NCBI RefSeq assembly: GCF_029269825.1
Contig: NZ_JARJHU010000009.1
Span: 62,601-126,600, forward strand
Origin: Pedobacter sp. JY14-1
GTDB taxonomy: Bacteria; Bacteroidota; Bacteroidia; Sphingobacteriales; Sphingobacteriaceae
Reading direction: 5' to 3'
DNA length: 64,000 nucleotides
A model generated the notes under the pieces. That model ran no database searches and was not told the DNA's origin. It saw only the letters and a list, made by a program, of their open reading frames with translations. Shown piece by piece: positions 18,901 to 27,921 of this stretch; the stretch's first letter is position 1, and the number at the start of each line of letters is the position of its first letter. Both the position numbers and the translations under genes were made by a program.

Positions 18901-18917
18901 TAGTGTACAAAGTACAC
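18901..18917. promoter_or_regulatory. Dyad GTGTAC-AAA-GTACAC, putative operator (copy 1)
   Basis: A perfect six-base inverted repeat with a 3-base spacer, preceded by TA, 56 bases upstream of the small hypothetical gene on the minus strand. Nearly the same sequence occurs at 59994-60012 before the dGTPase gene, so one regulator may bind both. Confidence 0.55.
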
Positions 18918-18980
18918 ATTTAATTTAATAGTCATAGCATTTAAGCTATTTTTTTAAAAAAAATGTGTTGTTTGTGCTAA

Positions 18981-19490
18981 CTATTGGGATTTTTTCTTGC
19001 TATCCTCATAGGTTGGGCCATACATACTGGGCACTTTGTTCCCGGTTGCCCGCAGGTAAACGATCAGTTCGCCGCGATGGTGATAAATATGGTTGAACAA
19101 AAAGCCACGTGCCACAATACCTCTCGGCATAGGTCCCAGAATGGTATGTTCACCTGCTTTCATGGTCCAGTTATCCTGCAGCTGCTGTTCCGTAAGGGAT
19201 TGTATTGCATTCCTTGCTTTTTGTACATTGCTTTCGAAGAGTGCGAGCGTGGCCGTGATGTCCCCTGGCGCTCCACGTTCCAGGTGATCGGCAGCGATAT
19301 CATAGACGTCTTGGGTCAGGGTACCGGCATACCAGTAATAGATAGTAGCAATATGCTGGGCCAGTTCACCCATGGTCCAGGAAATTTCAGAGGGTCTGTA
19401 GCCGAGATCTTTTTCAGGAACGGCCTGCAGTAGTTTTCGGGTACTTTCTACTTCATGTTCGAATTCCCCTGTAAGGTATTGCAGTATCAT
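18981..19490 (-). CDS. DinB-family protein
   Basis: A 169-residue four-helix-bundle protein of the DinB/YfiT superfamily. The metal-binding histidines are visible in MGELAQHIATIYYWYAG (about residues 41-57) and in FNHIYHHRGELIVYLRATG (about 132-150). Members are often metal-dependent thiol (bacillithiol-type) transferases or proteins of unknown activity. Despite the name, nothing here ties it to DNA damage. Upstream is a 75-residue gene in the same direction. Confidence 0.9.
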   Translation of the reverse strand: MILQYLTGEFEHEVESTRKLLQAVPEKDLGYRPSEISWTMGELAQHIATIYYWYAGTLTQDVYDIAADHLERGAPGDITATLALFESNVQKARNAIQSLTEQQLQDNWTMKAGEHTILGPMPRGIVARGFLFNHIYHHRGELIVYLRATGNKVPSMYGPTYEDSKKKSQ

Positions 19491-19529
19491 ATGTTTTTTT
19501 GATTTTCAATAAATATTAGGATTATTTAT

Positions 19530-19757
19530 TCAGGCATCTGGCGCCCTCAGCTGATCGTCTGCAAGAGAGTTTTGCCAGGGATCGGTTTCGGACGCATGTT
19601 GTAAACCAGAAAGAGTAGCCTCCGGATCAGCACCTGGTTCCGTTACGAAGCTGCGGGGCAACTCATCAGCGTGATAAACAGTAAATGCGCGTCTGGTGAT
19701 CAACCGGACGGCCTCGTAAATGGCGATGCCTATCAGGGCTTGTTTGATAAAATTCAT
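19530..19757 (-). CDS. Small hypothetical protein with hydrophobic N-terminus
   Basis: A 75-residue protein with a weakly hydrophobic start (MNFIKQALIGIAIYEAVRLI) and an acidic, disordered-looking tail (EPGADPEATLSG..DDQLRAPDA). No named family. It lies between DinB and the DoxX-like gene, all on the minus strand and closely spaced. Probably real because its composition matches neighbouring genes, but the call is tentative. Confidence 0.55.
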   Translation of the reverse strand: MNFIKQALIGIAIYEAVRLITRRAFTVYHADELPRSFVTEPGADPEATLSGLQHASETDPWQNSLADDQLRAPDA

Positions 19758-19811
19758 AATTGCAATTCTTTAGACCTGATAACAAGCTTCCGCACAAATG
19801 GTTTGTATGCA

Positions 19812-21065
19812 TTAGCGGTTGTAGGGATATTCATTGATCCAGCGGAAAGGTATTTCTGTCAACTGATACTTCTTCAACAGGAGGCGTATGGTTACCTTTC
19901 TCCCAAAGAGTTTCCCATCCAAGACCAGGTGTTCATGATCCGGCCGGTGATAAGTGAAGATGTAGTTGGTCTCCGGATCTACGGAGGGCTGTATCTTGAG
20001 CGTCTTTTTTACCGTATCTACCTGGTGGGTAAGCCATACCTTTTCTCCGTTCTGTTCTTTAACGACTGCATAGTCATTAACATCAAAGGCAAGCATTTCC
20101 CAGGATCTTGCTTCTGCCTCGTCATCAGGATCGGGCCGCTCTTTCCAGTCTATCCCTTCAATTTCATAAGCGCCATAGAGGGCGGACCGGTTTACCTGCG
20201 CTTCTCCGCTGACCATTACTTTTATGCTCATTAAAAAAGGTAATGCAATATATACGGCGATATAGACATACTTAAGTACCAGTTTAGTGATCTTCATCCA
20301 TCTCTTCCGGAATTCAGGCGCTTTTGGGTTATTCAGCGCTATGGTCTGACCAAGGAAGAATAGGCGGAAAAGACGCACGATATCTGGAGAAAGCAGTATA
20401 AGGCACATAGAGACCAATGCGGTGGTGAGCAACTTTACCGGAACATCAAAACAATAATTAATCATCATGATATTCAGGCTGGTCATCAGGCACAGCAGCG
20501 CACCGAGTGTTGCTGTTCTTCTGAAAAACAGTAGGATGCCCATCATTTCTGCGATGAACATAAAGGTTTTATAACCTTCCGAAAACCCAAGGAAGCGCCA
20601 GGCCAGGCCCATAGGGGAGGATTCACCGTAGCTGGACATCAGTGTTCTGGGCGAAAGTCCGGGAAACTGCCCGTTATTTAGTTTTGCTAGACCGTAATGT
20701 ACAAGCATTGAACCGACATAAAACCTGAGAATGACCGTTGTCCAGTAAAAGAGCTGATCATGGGATTTCCTTTTACGGTCAAGGACAGACCAGACCACCG
20801 TGCCCGCAATAGCGGTAAGCATTACGACAAACAGCAGGACATAGTCATAGGTCGTATCACCGCTGCCGTTAGTGAATACCGTTATCGGGTAACCAAGTTG
20901 GAGAAACTTCCAGGCAAACCATGGAATAAACTGATGCAGCAATGGAATGAGGACACGTTGCAGGTATTCCAGGAAGGGATAAGCACCATTGTTAAATCCT
21001 AATACGAAACAAAAAGTAAGCAGGAAGACAAACCTGTGCAGGATAAGGGCGGTAATTTTTTTCAC
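19812..21065 (-). CDS. DoxX-like multi-pass membrane protein
   Basis: A 417-residue protein starting at GTG (MKKITALILHRFVFLLTFCFVLGF). It has about seven membrane helices over residues 8-300 and a soluble C-terminal domain of about 110 residues. The stretch LRFYVGSMLVHYGLAKLNNGQFPGLSP resembles the core of DoxX/SURF4-like proteins. The C-terminal part (DYAVVKEQNGEKVWLTHQVDTVKKTLKI..) is typical of Bacteroidota DoxX-like proteins without assigned function. No partner gene identifies its role. Confidence 0.75.
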   Translation of the reverse strand: MKKITALILHRFVFLLTFCFVLGFNNGAYPFLEYLQRVLIPLLHQFIPWFAWKFLQLGYPITVFTNGSGDTTYDYVLLFVVMLTAIAGTVVWSVLDRKRKSHDQLFYWTTVILRFYVGSMLVHYGLAKLNNGQFPGLSPRTLMSSYGESSPMGLAWRFLGFSEGYKTFMFIAEMMGILLFFRRTATLGALLCLMTSLNIMMINYCFDVPVKLLTTALVSMCLILLSPDIVRLFRLFFLGQTIALNNPKAPEFRKRWMKITKLVLKYVYIAVYIALPFLMSIKVMVSGEAQVNRSALYGAYEIEGIDWKERPDPDDEAEARSWEMLAFDVNDYAVVKEQNGEKVWLTHQVDTVKKTLKIQPSVDPETNYIFTYHRPDHEHLVLDGKLFGRKVTIRLLLKKYQLTEIPFRWINEYPYNR

Positions 21066-21229
21066 GGTGTTTTTGGTTAAGTAAGCCTAAAATAGTGGAA
21101 ATATGCCCGCTTCCGGTAACCTGAAGTATAAATTAACATTTTTTAACCTGGTCAGTTAAAGTATATAACCAATTGCGAAACAAGTCCCGGAAAACTTTTA
21201 GCGAGCTTTTTGGTTATGAAAAAATCAAA

Positions 21230-21523
21230 ATGACATTTATGGAACCGTTCAATATCAGGATCAATGAGCAAGGAGAGGAAGTAACGCTTACAATTTTGCC
21301 TTATGGGAGTAACGCTTTTAAAGTGATCTATTACGGCGGTATTTTAGGTGCAGTAAAAAAAAACAGGGGCCACTGGGGAACTGTTGCGCCTGATGAAGTC
21401 CCTGCGGGTGAGCTGCCACTGTTTGAACCCCACCGGCAACACGAGGAGATTGAGCTGGAATTGAGCGAGGCACTGGCAATAAGCGTAGGCAAAGCAATTG
21501 ATAGCCACTTGGCTGATGGATAG
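21230..21523 (+). CDS. Small hypothetical protein
   Basis: A protein of about 97 residues from the ATG at 21230 (MTFMEPFNIRINEQG); another ATG nine bases later is equally possible, and a TTG at 21173 would add 19 residues. The sequence reads as a small beta-rich domain with an acidic tail (EEIELELSEALAISVGKAID). I recognise no family with certainty. It abuts the cupin gene stop-to-stop. Confidence 0.65.
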   Translation: MTFMEPFNIRINEQGEEVTLTILPYGSNAFKVIYYGGILGAVKKNRGHWGTVAPDEVPAGELPLFEPHRQHEEIELELSEALAISVGKAIDSHLADG

Positions 21524-21868
21524 CTATTGGGGATTAGACCGTGCTATACGTGCTAAATCGCCATACTTGTTGAGCGATAAACGTACAATACTGTCCCTTT
21601 TCGCAACAAGATCATGAGAGACATTTGCATCCAGCGCAACCAGCATGCCCTTCTCCAGCAGGTGCCTTTGTTCTCCGACACCAAAGTCGATACATCCTTC
21701 AACAACAGAGACGACAATCGGGTAAGTTGCTTTATGCGCTTTCATTTCCTGGTCTTTTTTTAAGGCAATCCTGATTTCCTTTACAGCGGGGGTGTTTAAA
21801 AGAACCCTGACAGCAGGTTTATCCTGCAGGTATTCGATATCTTCTAAAAGTGACGCGATATTCATCAT
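21524..21868 (-). CDS. Cupin-fold small protein
   Basis: About 114 residues from the ATG pair at 21863-21868 (MMNIASLLEDIEYL), chosen because a longer frame would overlap the upstream gene. The core IALKKDQEMKAHKATYPIVVSVVEGCIDFGVGEQRHLLEKGMLVALDANVSHDL is a small cupin with a single His (KAH) and SHDL, like the sensor-type cupins found near respiratory and nitrogen-oxide genes. It is last in a three-gene unit with a membrane protein and a truncated hemoglobin. Confidence 0.8.
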   Translation of the reverse strand: MMNIASLLEDIEYLQDKPAVRVLLNTPAVKEIRIALKKDQEMKAHKATYPIVVSVVEGCIDFGVGEQRHLLEKGMLVALDANVSHDLVAKRDSIVRLSLNKYGDLARIARSNPQ

Positions 21869-21893
21869 GTTGATTTTAAAGGTATTTAGCAGT

Positions 21894-22322
21894 TTAATCG
21901 TGGGCATTTTTAAATAACGCCGTACCTAACGAAAGCAGAGCGATCATTTTAACGATCTCTCCGATCACATAATATAAGTGAACATGGCTGGGCCGCACGG
22001 AGGCACCAGTGATGTATAACTGTGCACGTTCATCGAGTATTGGAAGTAGCCATATGGTTTGTACAATTACAACCAATACAGCGATTAAAAATAAGCTATT
22101 AATGCGTTTTGAAGTTTGGTATGGAAACAACGAGGCTCCAATGCCCAAGAGCAACACCCATTCTACTTTGTTAAGCGCAGCAAAAACAAGCCTGCCTATG
22201 CTCAGGCCGATGGGCAGGGTAACGCCCGGAGCCCTGAACTTTAACCAGGCCTCCATAAAACTGATGGCCCCGATAAATCCTATCCAGATAAACACGGTTG
22301 CTGTTGCTGCTTTTCTGCTCAT
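21894..22322 (-). CDS. Four-helix membrane protein of the hemoglobin operon
   Basis: A 142-residue, strongly hydrophobic protein with four likely membrane helices (about 7-27, 46-66, 76-94 and 117-137). Its ATG overlaps the stop of the truncated hemoglobin gene by four bases (ATGA), so translation is coupled. No named family recognised; the company suggests a role in nitric-oxide or oxygen physiology. Confidence 0.78.
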   Translation of the reverse strand: MSRKAATATVFIWIGFIGAISFMEAWLKFRAPGVTLPIGLSIGRLVFAALNKVEWVLLLGIGASLFPYQTSKRINSLFLIAVLVVIVQTIWLLPILDERAQLYITGASVRPSHVHLYYVIGEIVKMIALLSLGTALFKNAHD

Positions 22323-22705
22323 ATCAGTGGATGCTTATCTGTGCCTTTATAGTATTCGATCTTTGAAAGGAACATAGTAGCCATAGCCTGTCCCCGCCAT
22401 TTTGCCTCTTCCGCCTTTTCTCCTTTAAAAAGGGTATCTATGGTGTCACGCCATATATCAAGCCAGCGATCGAAGTGCGCAGGGTTAAGGTCCATTTTCA
22501 TATGCGGAGGGAAAGGTCTGCCCTGGTAAGTGTGTTCCTGCAAGAGGGCCGTCTGCCAGAACGTGTACATCTTAGCCAAGTGGGTTGGCCAGTCTTGAAT
22601 GATGCGCATGAAAATTACTCCGATGAACGGATCTTGCTGCACCCGTCCGTAAAAAGTATCGACGAGCTGCTGGATGTCTTCTAATTGGACGATGTCATTT
22701 TTCAT
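22319..22705 (-). CDS. Group III truncated hemoglobin
   Basis: A 128-residue protein from the ATG at 22703-22705 (MKNDIVQLEDIQQLVDTFYGRVQQDPFIGVIF). The trHb-III pattern is clear: FWQTALLQEHTYQGRPFPPHMKMDL, with the proximal His in NPAHFDRWL and the following W-containing helix. Such globins bind O2 and NO and are linked to NO detoxification or sensing. It is the first gene of a unit with a membrane protein and a cupin, with a promoter and dyad just upstream. Confidence 0.93.
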   Translation of the reverse strand: MKNDIVQLEDIQQLVDTFYGRVQQDPFIGVIFMRIIQDWPTHLAKMYTFWQTALLQEHTYQGRPFPPHMKMDLNPAHFDRWLDIWRDTIDTLFKGEKAEEAKWRGQAMATMFLSKIEYYKGTDKHPLI

Positions 22706-22728
22706 ACACAAAGGTTAAAATATTCTAT

Positions 22729-22747
22729 AGAGGACAAAAATATCTTT
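22729..22747 (-). promoter_or_regulatory. -7 element inside an imperfect dyad, hemoglobin operon
   Basis: On the minus strand TATTTTTG (22735-22742) is an exact TAnnTTTG element 30 bases before the ATG. It sits within AAAGATATTTTTGTCCTCT, an imperfect AnAG...CTnT dyad that could be a repressor site. No -33 element is obvious. Confidence 0.5.
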
Positions 22748-22880
22748 TATTATTTTATTTTCATCTGACAGTAGGATAGGGGTACGGCAGCACTCATGAG
22801 ACAGCACCCTGAGCGCATAATTGGATTTGTCTGGAAATTTGATAAATTAGGAGAGCTTATTGTTAACAGATTTAAAAAAG

Positions 22881-25181
22881 ATGAAGACCTACTTAACGCT
22901 CTTAACTGCAGTACTGATTGCAGGAAAATGCTTTGCTCAGCAACTAAACATTGTTAAAAACAAATCCTTTGAAATAACAAGCCGGAAGATTGATACATTG
23001 ATCGGCTCGTCTGATGAGTCGACAACTTATGTGTTTAAATCATTAGGCAGGGACGAGCAGGGTAATACTGTATTGGAATGCAGGATTGTGAGGGCGCTGA
23101 TCGAGTATGATAAAAAAACACTGCTCAATACAGACTCAATCAGGAAAACAGACTTCATGTCGAGTGGTGTGTTGTTCCCGCTTGCAATGTTTAACAGGCC
23201 GTTTACACTGACGCTGGACAAAAAGGGTAAGGTGGTGGGGGTCGCCAGGGTGAAGGAGCAACTGAACCCGATCCTTGCCAAATGGGATATACAGCCAGAG
23301 ATCAGGGAGCAAATTAATCAGAACTATGATAAGGGTTTTATAGCCGATATGCAGGGTTTGTTTTATCAGTTTCCTGAAAGGAAACTTAATAATAACCAGG
23401 CAACCTGGACTGATAAAGACTCTGGTGTTAAATTTAATCTGACAAAGGGCAGGGACCATACCCTGAAACTGGTCACCGAAGAAAAAGAAAATGATCGCAG
23501 GAAAAAGACAACCCGGTCATTTGATCCGGCCACAGGATTGATGCTCAGTGAACTTGACATCACAGAAGTTGTTGCGAAGCAGACAGATGAAAATGGTATT
23601 GAGCGATCGAAAAAAGGCGAGCTCGTCCAGATGAAGAAACTGACTGGCGCAAAGACGCAGACCCGGTCGGATACAGCCTGGTCCAATATGGCAGCGCAAC
23701 TGAGTTACTGGAGCAACAGCATGAAGACAGGCGGCGAATATGATACGGTAAAGATATTCAGGATGTTTAGTGTCTATGATGCTGAATTTAAAAATGATGC
23801 TACTTATAATGTAGCCAAATTAAGCCTGATTCAGCAAACCAGAAGCAGAGATAATTACCAGGTGTACGATGATGCGCTCATGCAGGTGCCCAATGCATAT
23901 CTAAAGGGGCATTACAGTCATTTGCATAATAAACTTGGAGAAGCCTTGCGTAAAGGCACTGCTGCAGACGCATATGCGGTAAGCCGCTACCTTTACGACA
24001 AACCGACGTTTTCGCAGTGGTTGCAGCAATCATTTGCACAAAATTTTATTGTGGAGCACGATTTTGAGGGACGTAAGGAACAGGATAGGAAAAGTGCTGA
24101 ACTGCTCAATATGTTCGTTACGGACAAAGATCCGATATACCGCCAGAAGTCCGGACCATTGAGCCTGTGGGTTAAGGCCAAGGCTGACCCGGGTAATGAA
24201 GCCTTGCAACTGCAAACTGCTGCTGTCTTCAATAAAATGAGTGACAGGGAAATGAGAGAAGGGAATGGCGGAAGGTATGCTTTATTGGTATACAATCTGT
24301 TGAAGAATGTAAACCGAATAGGGGCAGCCGATACTTTGCTCGACAATACCATTACCAGACTTTCCCGGTATTCGTCAGATTCAGTGGTAAATGAAGATAA
24401 ATATGAAGCCCATAACCTGCTGGCACATGCATATTATCTGAAGTTCCTTTCATTGATTCAAAAGGATTCTGTAAACGCAATGAAATATCTTGCCCAGGCA
24501 GCTGACTATTCACCAAAAAATAACTGGGAGAAGGCATATGGTAGCTTTTACGACAGGGTTTTTCTGAAGTCCAAGGAGAGCTACAGAGATGATTATATTG
24601 AAAAATTACTGAACGGTGGCCATGAGACTGAAGCAATGAAGCTATTTGCCTTACAGATTAATTCAAGTCCTGAAACCCTGGAGGAAATGCAGAAAAGATT
24701 TCAAACCAAATTTCCAGAAAGAAGTTTCAGAGACTTTTTAATAAACCATGTGATAGATACCTGGGTACAGGCGCCGGATTTCAAGCTCAAGAATATCTCT
24801 GGTAAGGAAAATACACTTGCTCAGTACAAAAATAAATGGCTGATACTGGATTTCTGGGGTACTTGGTGCGGACCGTGCAGAGAAGAGTTACCAGATGTGA
24901 ACAAGTTTTATACTGAACTCGCAGCAGGTAAACATGGTGAGCTTAATTTCCTGAGTGTAGCCTGCTATGATACTGAAGACAAGGTCAATGGTTTCCTGGC
25001 GGCAAATAAATATGAGATCCCGGTCGCATTATCAGATAATAAGATTCAGCGGGACTATAAGATTACCGGTTACCCATCTAAAATTCTCATTGCTCCAAAT
25101 GGCCGAATGCTGAACGTCCAGTTTGGTAAGGACTGGAAAGGGATATTGAAACGTTTCAGCCAGATCTATGCGGGGAACTGA
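22881..25181 (+). CDS. TlpA-type thioredoxin-fold protein with long N-terminal region
   Basis: A 766-residue protein from the ATG at 22881; the TTG at 22860 is less likely. A signal peptide (MKTYLTLLTAVLIAGKCFAQ) sends it to the periplasm. The last ~130 residues form a TlpA/ResA thioredoxin domain with APDFKLKN, the active-site WCGPC and the cis-Pro loop GYPSKIL. It probably reduces or exchanges disulfides. The first ~620 residues are unassigned, with helical, TPR-like character from about 480 to 620. It ends at a strong bidirectional terminator. Confidence 0.87.
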   Translation: MKTYLTLLTAVLIAGKCFAQQLNIVKNKSFEITSRKIDTLIGSSDESTTYVFKSLGRDEQGNTVLECRIVRALIEYDKKTLLNTDSIRKTDFMSSGVLFPLAMFNRPFTLTLDKKGKVVGVARVKEQLNPILAKWDIQPEIREQINQNYDKGFIADMQGLFYQFPERKLNNNQATWTDKDSGVKFNLTKGRDHTLKLVTEEKENDRRKKTTRSFDPATGLMLSELDITEVVAKQTDENGIERSKKGELVQMKKLTGAKTQTRSDTAWSNMAAQLSYWSNSMKTGGEYDTVKIFRMFSVYDAEFKNDATYNVAKLSLIQQTRSRDNYQVYDDALMQVPNAYLKGHYSHLHNKLGEALRKGTAADAYAVSRYLYDKPTFSQWLQQSFAQNFIVEHDFEGRKEQDRKSAELLNMFVTDKDPIYRQKSGPLSLWVKAKADPGNEALQLQTAAVFNKMSDREMREGNGGRYALLVYNLLKNVNRIGAADTLLDNTITRLSRYSSDSVVNEDKYEAHNLLAHAYYLKFLSLIQKDSVNAMKYLAQAADYSPKNNWEKAYGSFYDRVFLKSKESYRDDYIEKLLNGGHETEAMKLFALQINSSPETLEEMQKRFQTKFPERSFRDFLINHVIDTWVQAPDFKLKNISGKENTLAQYKNKWLILDFWGTWCGPCREELPDVNKFYTELAAGKHGELNFLSVACYDTEDKVNGFLAANKYEIPVALSDNKIQRDYKITGYPSKILIAPNGRMLNVQFGKDWKGILKRFSQIYAGN

Positions 25182-25214
25182 TAAGTTGATGAGTAACACC
25201 GCTATTACCGGAAT

Positions 25215-25246
25215 AAAAAAGGGCGCCCGCTTGGGCGCCCTTTTTT
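25215..25246. terminator. Strong bidirectional terminator
   Basis: GGGCGCCC, loop GCTT, GGGCGCCC, with six As before and six Ts after. Serves both the TlpA-type gene and the convergent glutaminase gene. Each stem arm is itself palindromic. Confidence 0.93.
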
Positions 25247-25249
25247 AAT

Positions 25250-27718
25250 TTATTTTTTATTCAGTTTGTCGTTAAACAGCTTCATATAGAAACCGCCGAC
25301 TACACTTCTTCCTTTGAAGTTTTCCCGGATACCGGTTTTGGAATCGTAAAAGTCGTTCAGCGGAACACGGGATTCAGTTTCTATAGCATGGATATAAACC
25401 GGATGTACCAGTGCCTTAAACTCTTCTTCAGTAGGGGCAAAGGTAGCTGTCCACAAGATCCAGTCATTCTTGGTATAAGCTTTCCTGCTGTCCAGGGGTA
25501 TCCCGAATTTGTTCTGTTTGGTCAGATAGTATTTGGTCTCGGTGTCATAGATCTTTTGTGGGAACAGGTTGAGAACAAGTACTTTGTCCCAAACCAGATT
25601 GTACTTCTGGCTCCAGGTATTCTTATTGTCGAAGGTGAGTGCATAGTGATCCCCCGCGTCTGCCATTTCTATCCATTTAGGGACCATGCTCTCAGCTATA
25701 GACCTGTATTTTTTCGCAGTCTCGGTATAACCCAGTGTTTCTGCCATCTGTGCATAACAAGCAATACCAACAATCGCCTTTACGGATAAGTTTGCATTCC
25801 TTGCAAGGTGACCGGCGAAGTCGTCTGTACACAACTGGGTCTTAGGGTCCAGTCCTTCCTTGACGAGGTAATCGGTCCATGTCGTGAGGGTTTTCCAGTG
25901 TTTTTTGGCATAGCTGGTATTACCTTGCGCCTTGGTGATCGCTGCTGTAAGTATAACCATGTTACCTGATTCTTCAACCGGCATGGGTTCGCCATAAGTC
26001 TGGCCATTGGCAATTGGATAGGTACCCAGGTCATGCGCCGCCCATGGGTGTGGATATTTACCGCTTTCGCTGAAGTAGAAAATGCCATTGAGCATACCTT
26101 GCAGCAGACTTGGGTTATAAATCAGGTAAAGTGGAGCAGATGGATAAGTTACATCGACTGTGTTGATGAAACCACCGCTGTTGTTTTCTTTAGACAGCCA
26201 CAGTATTTCACCTTCAGGGCTTTTTACCAGAGTATGTGCTGCGATACTCTGGCGGTAAGCGAGTGCGCAAAGGTGCGCGTATTCTTCCCCACCTGATCTC
26301 AGGGCATCGGCATATACTGATTTATTGAAGGTATCGCATTTCTGCATGATCTCCTTATACTGGTCTGCAGCAGCTGTAAGCTGACCTTCAATTGTTTCTT
26401 TACCAGAAGTATTCCACCACGGCCTTAAGTTTCTCTTGAAATACTGGATAGAAAGCACCTCGTCATAACCCAGCGCTATAAAGCGCTCTACCGGTGTTTT
26501 ACCTACAGTGCCAAAAGGGATCACTGTATTTAAAGCCAGTGATCTACCTTTAGAAACGGTAGAAGCAGAAGTACCGTTCCTGAAAGCGTCAGCAGCTGCG
26601 TTGCCATGGGTAATGAACTGCACGGCATTGCTGGACTTAGGGGCGGCTACATAAAAATATCCCCAGTCAATACGCATGTCGTCCGCACCTTTTTGCAGTA
26701 CAGGCTGTTCTGTGGTACCTGTCTTCAGTACCGCCAATTTAGCGGTCGCATATTTTTGTGCACTGACCTCCTGCGACGGCCTGTATACGGCGATGTTTGA
26801 AGATGCGCTGAGGAATACTTTTACTGCATGGCTCTTAGCATCGTTAGACTGCACCTGGTAGCTTATATAAGAAACAGGACGTGACAATATGCCCAGATCG
26901 CTCATAATTAAAGGAGACGTGAATGTCAGTTTGAGGTCAGCCTTACCGCAGGTAAAGTTGTAAACGGTCTGAGTAGCGGTAACTTCTACATTTTTTTGTT
27001 CTGCAAGCTGGATCCTGGCTGCGTTGTCTTTCTGCTTGTCCACCAGGCCGAAATCCAGGTATCTGCCTCCCGCTGTATTGGCCAGGTGAATGGCTATGGT
27101 ATTTTTCCCGGTCTTCAGATCGCCCTTGCTGATCGGAAAATATTGAAATGTGCTGGTCCAGCCCTCTTTTTCATATACCTTCTTGCCATTCAGGTATACT
27201 TCTACATTGTCGTCGTGGTTCATTTTTAGCAGCAATTCGTTAATGCTGGCCGGGTTGGTAATATTGAAATTACGTCTTACCCAGATATGGTCAGACTTCC
27301 ATAGTGTTTTTACCTGTTTTGCATCGTCGCCAATGGGAGCCGAACCGGTTTTCCATCCGATATTGGTATAACCTACTGATTTCCAGTCGCCCTGAGGGGC
27401 TGTTTCGATATACGCTACTGTATAGGGTTTCTCATCGGAAGTCTCCAGGATGGTCTTATAGCTGGCCTCCTCTTTTCCCAGGAAACGGTAGATATTTCCG
27501 TCGACGCTGATGAGGCCGAGCAGCGAATGGTCTGCACCCGTCCAGTGGGTGGTGGTAGAAGCATTTAGCTTGTCGGTATTAGACCAGATGCTGAAATTCG
27601 GGTTGTGGGTGATCAGGGGATAGGATGGTGCCTTACGTTCCTGCGCATTGGTCTGGCCGGCTGTGAAAATACAGGCGAACAAGCTCAGAAACATTAGTTT
27701 ACTGTTTTTTTTCATCAT
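25250..27718 (-). CDS. Glutaminase-family (DUF4965/DUF5127/DUF1793) secreted protein
   Basis: About 822 residues from the ATG pair at 27713-27718, chosen because a signal peptide (KLMFLSLFACIFTAGQTNAQ) follows directly. The domain order is that of GtaA-type glutaminases in Bacteroidota: an N-terminal module (YPLITHNPNFSIWSNTDKLN), DUF5127-like beta-sandwich segments, the DUF4965 region, and the C-terminal (alpha/alpha)6-like part (SAPLYLIYNPSLLQGML.., YAQMAETLGYTETAKKYR, TWSQKYNLVWDKVL). A galactose-binding-like insertion is suggested by HMNHDD-type text near residue 175. Activity on glutamine is predicted for the family but unproven for most members. Confidence 0.85.
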   Translation of the reverse strand: MMKKNSKLMFLSLFACIFTAGQTNAQERKAPSYPLITHNPNFSIWSNTDKLNASTTTHWTGADHSLLGLISVDGNIYRFLGKEEASYKTILETSDEKPYTVAYIETAPQGDWKSVGYTNIGWKTGSAPIGDDAKQVKTLWKSDHIWVRRNFNITNPASINELLLKMNHDDNVEVYLNGKKVYEKEGWTSTFQYFPISKGDLKTGKNTIAIHLANTAGGRYLDFGLVDKQKDNAARIQLAEQKNVEVTATQTVYNFTCGKADLKLTFTSPLIMSDLGILSRPVSYISYQVQSNDAKSHAVKVFLSASSNIAVYRPSQEVSAQKYATAKLAVLKTGTTEQPVLQKGADDMRIDWGYFYVAAPKSSNAVQFITHGNAAADAFRNGTSASTVSKGRSLALNTVIPFGTVGKTPVERFIALGYDEVLSIQYFKRNLRPWWNTSGKETIEGQLTAAADQYKEIMQKCDTFNKSVYADALRSGGEEYAHLCALAYRQSIAAHTLVKSPEGEILWLSKENNSGGFINTVDVTYPSAPLYLIYNPSLLQGMLNGIFYFSESGKYPHPWAAHDLGTYPIANGQTYGEPMPVEESGNMVILTAAITKAQGNTSYAKKHWKTLTTWTDYLVKEGLDPKTQLCTDDFAGHLARNANLSVKAIVGIACYAQMAETLGYTETAKKYRSIAESMVPKWIEMADAGDHYALTFDNKNTWSQKYNLVWDKVLVLNLFPQKIYDTETKYYLTKQNKFGIPLDSRKAYTKNDWILWTATFAPTEEEFKALVHPVYIHAIETESRVPLNDFYDSKTGIRENFKGRSVVGGFYMKLFNDKLNKK

Positions 27719-27891
27719 GTGTGTAGGTTGGTTTACCGTATGATTTGATTTTTGGTTATAAGCTGTAAAAATACACGATTTGAAGATGCCCGGGCTGCGT
27801 TTTTGTATCAAGCTTTAGCGTATGCGTCTCAATTTTATCAGGGACCGGCAAAGAATGTCTGCTTATAATTCACCAGAATGCTAAATGAGAC

Positions 27892-27899
27892 TATATTTG
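27892..27899 (+). promoter_or_regulatory. -7 promoter element of the YfhO-type gene
   Basis: TATATTTG fits TAnnTTTG exactly, 22 bases before the ATG at 27922; the -33 element is not clear. Confidence 0.6.
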
Positions 27900-27921
27900 G
27901 TCAGCTTTTAAAATTTACATT

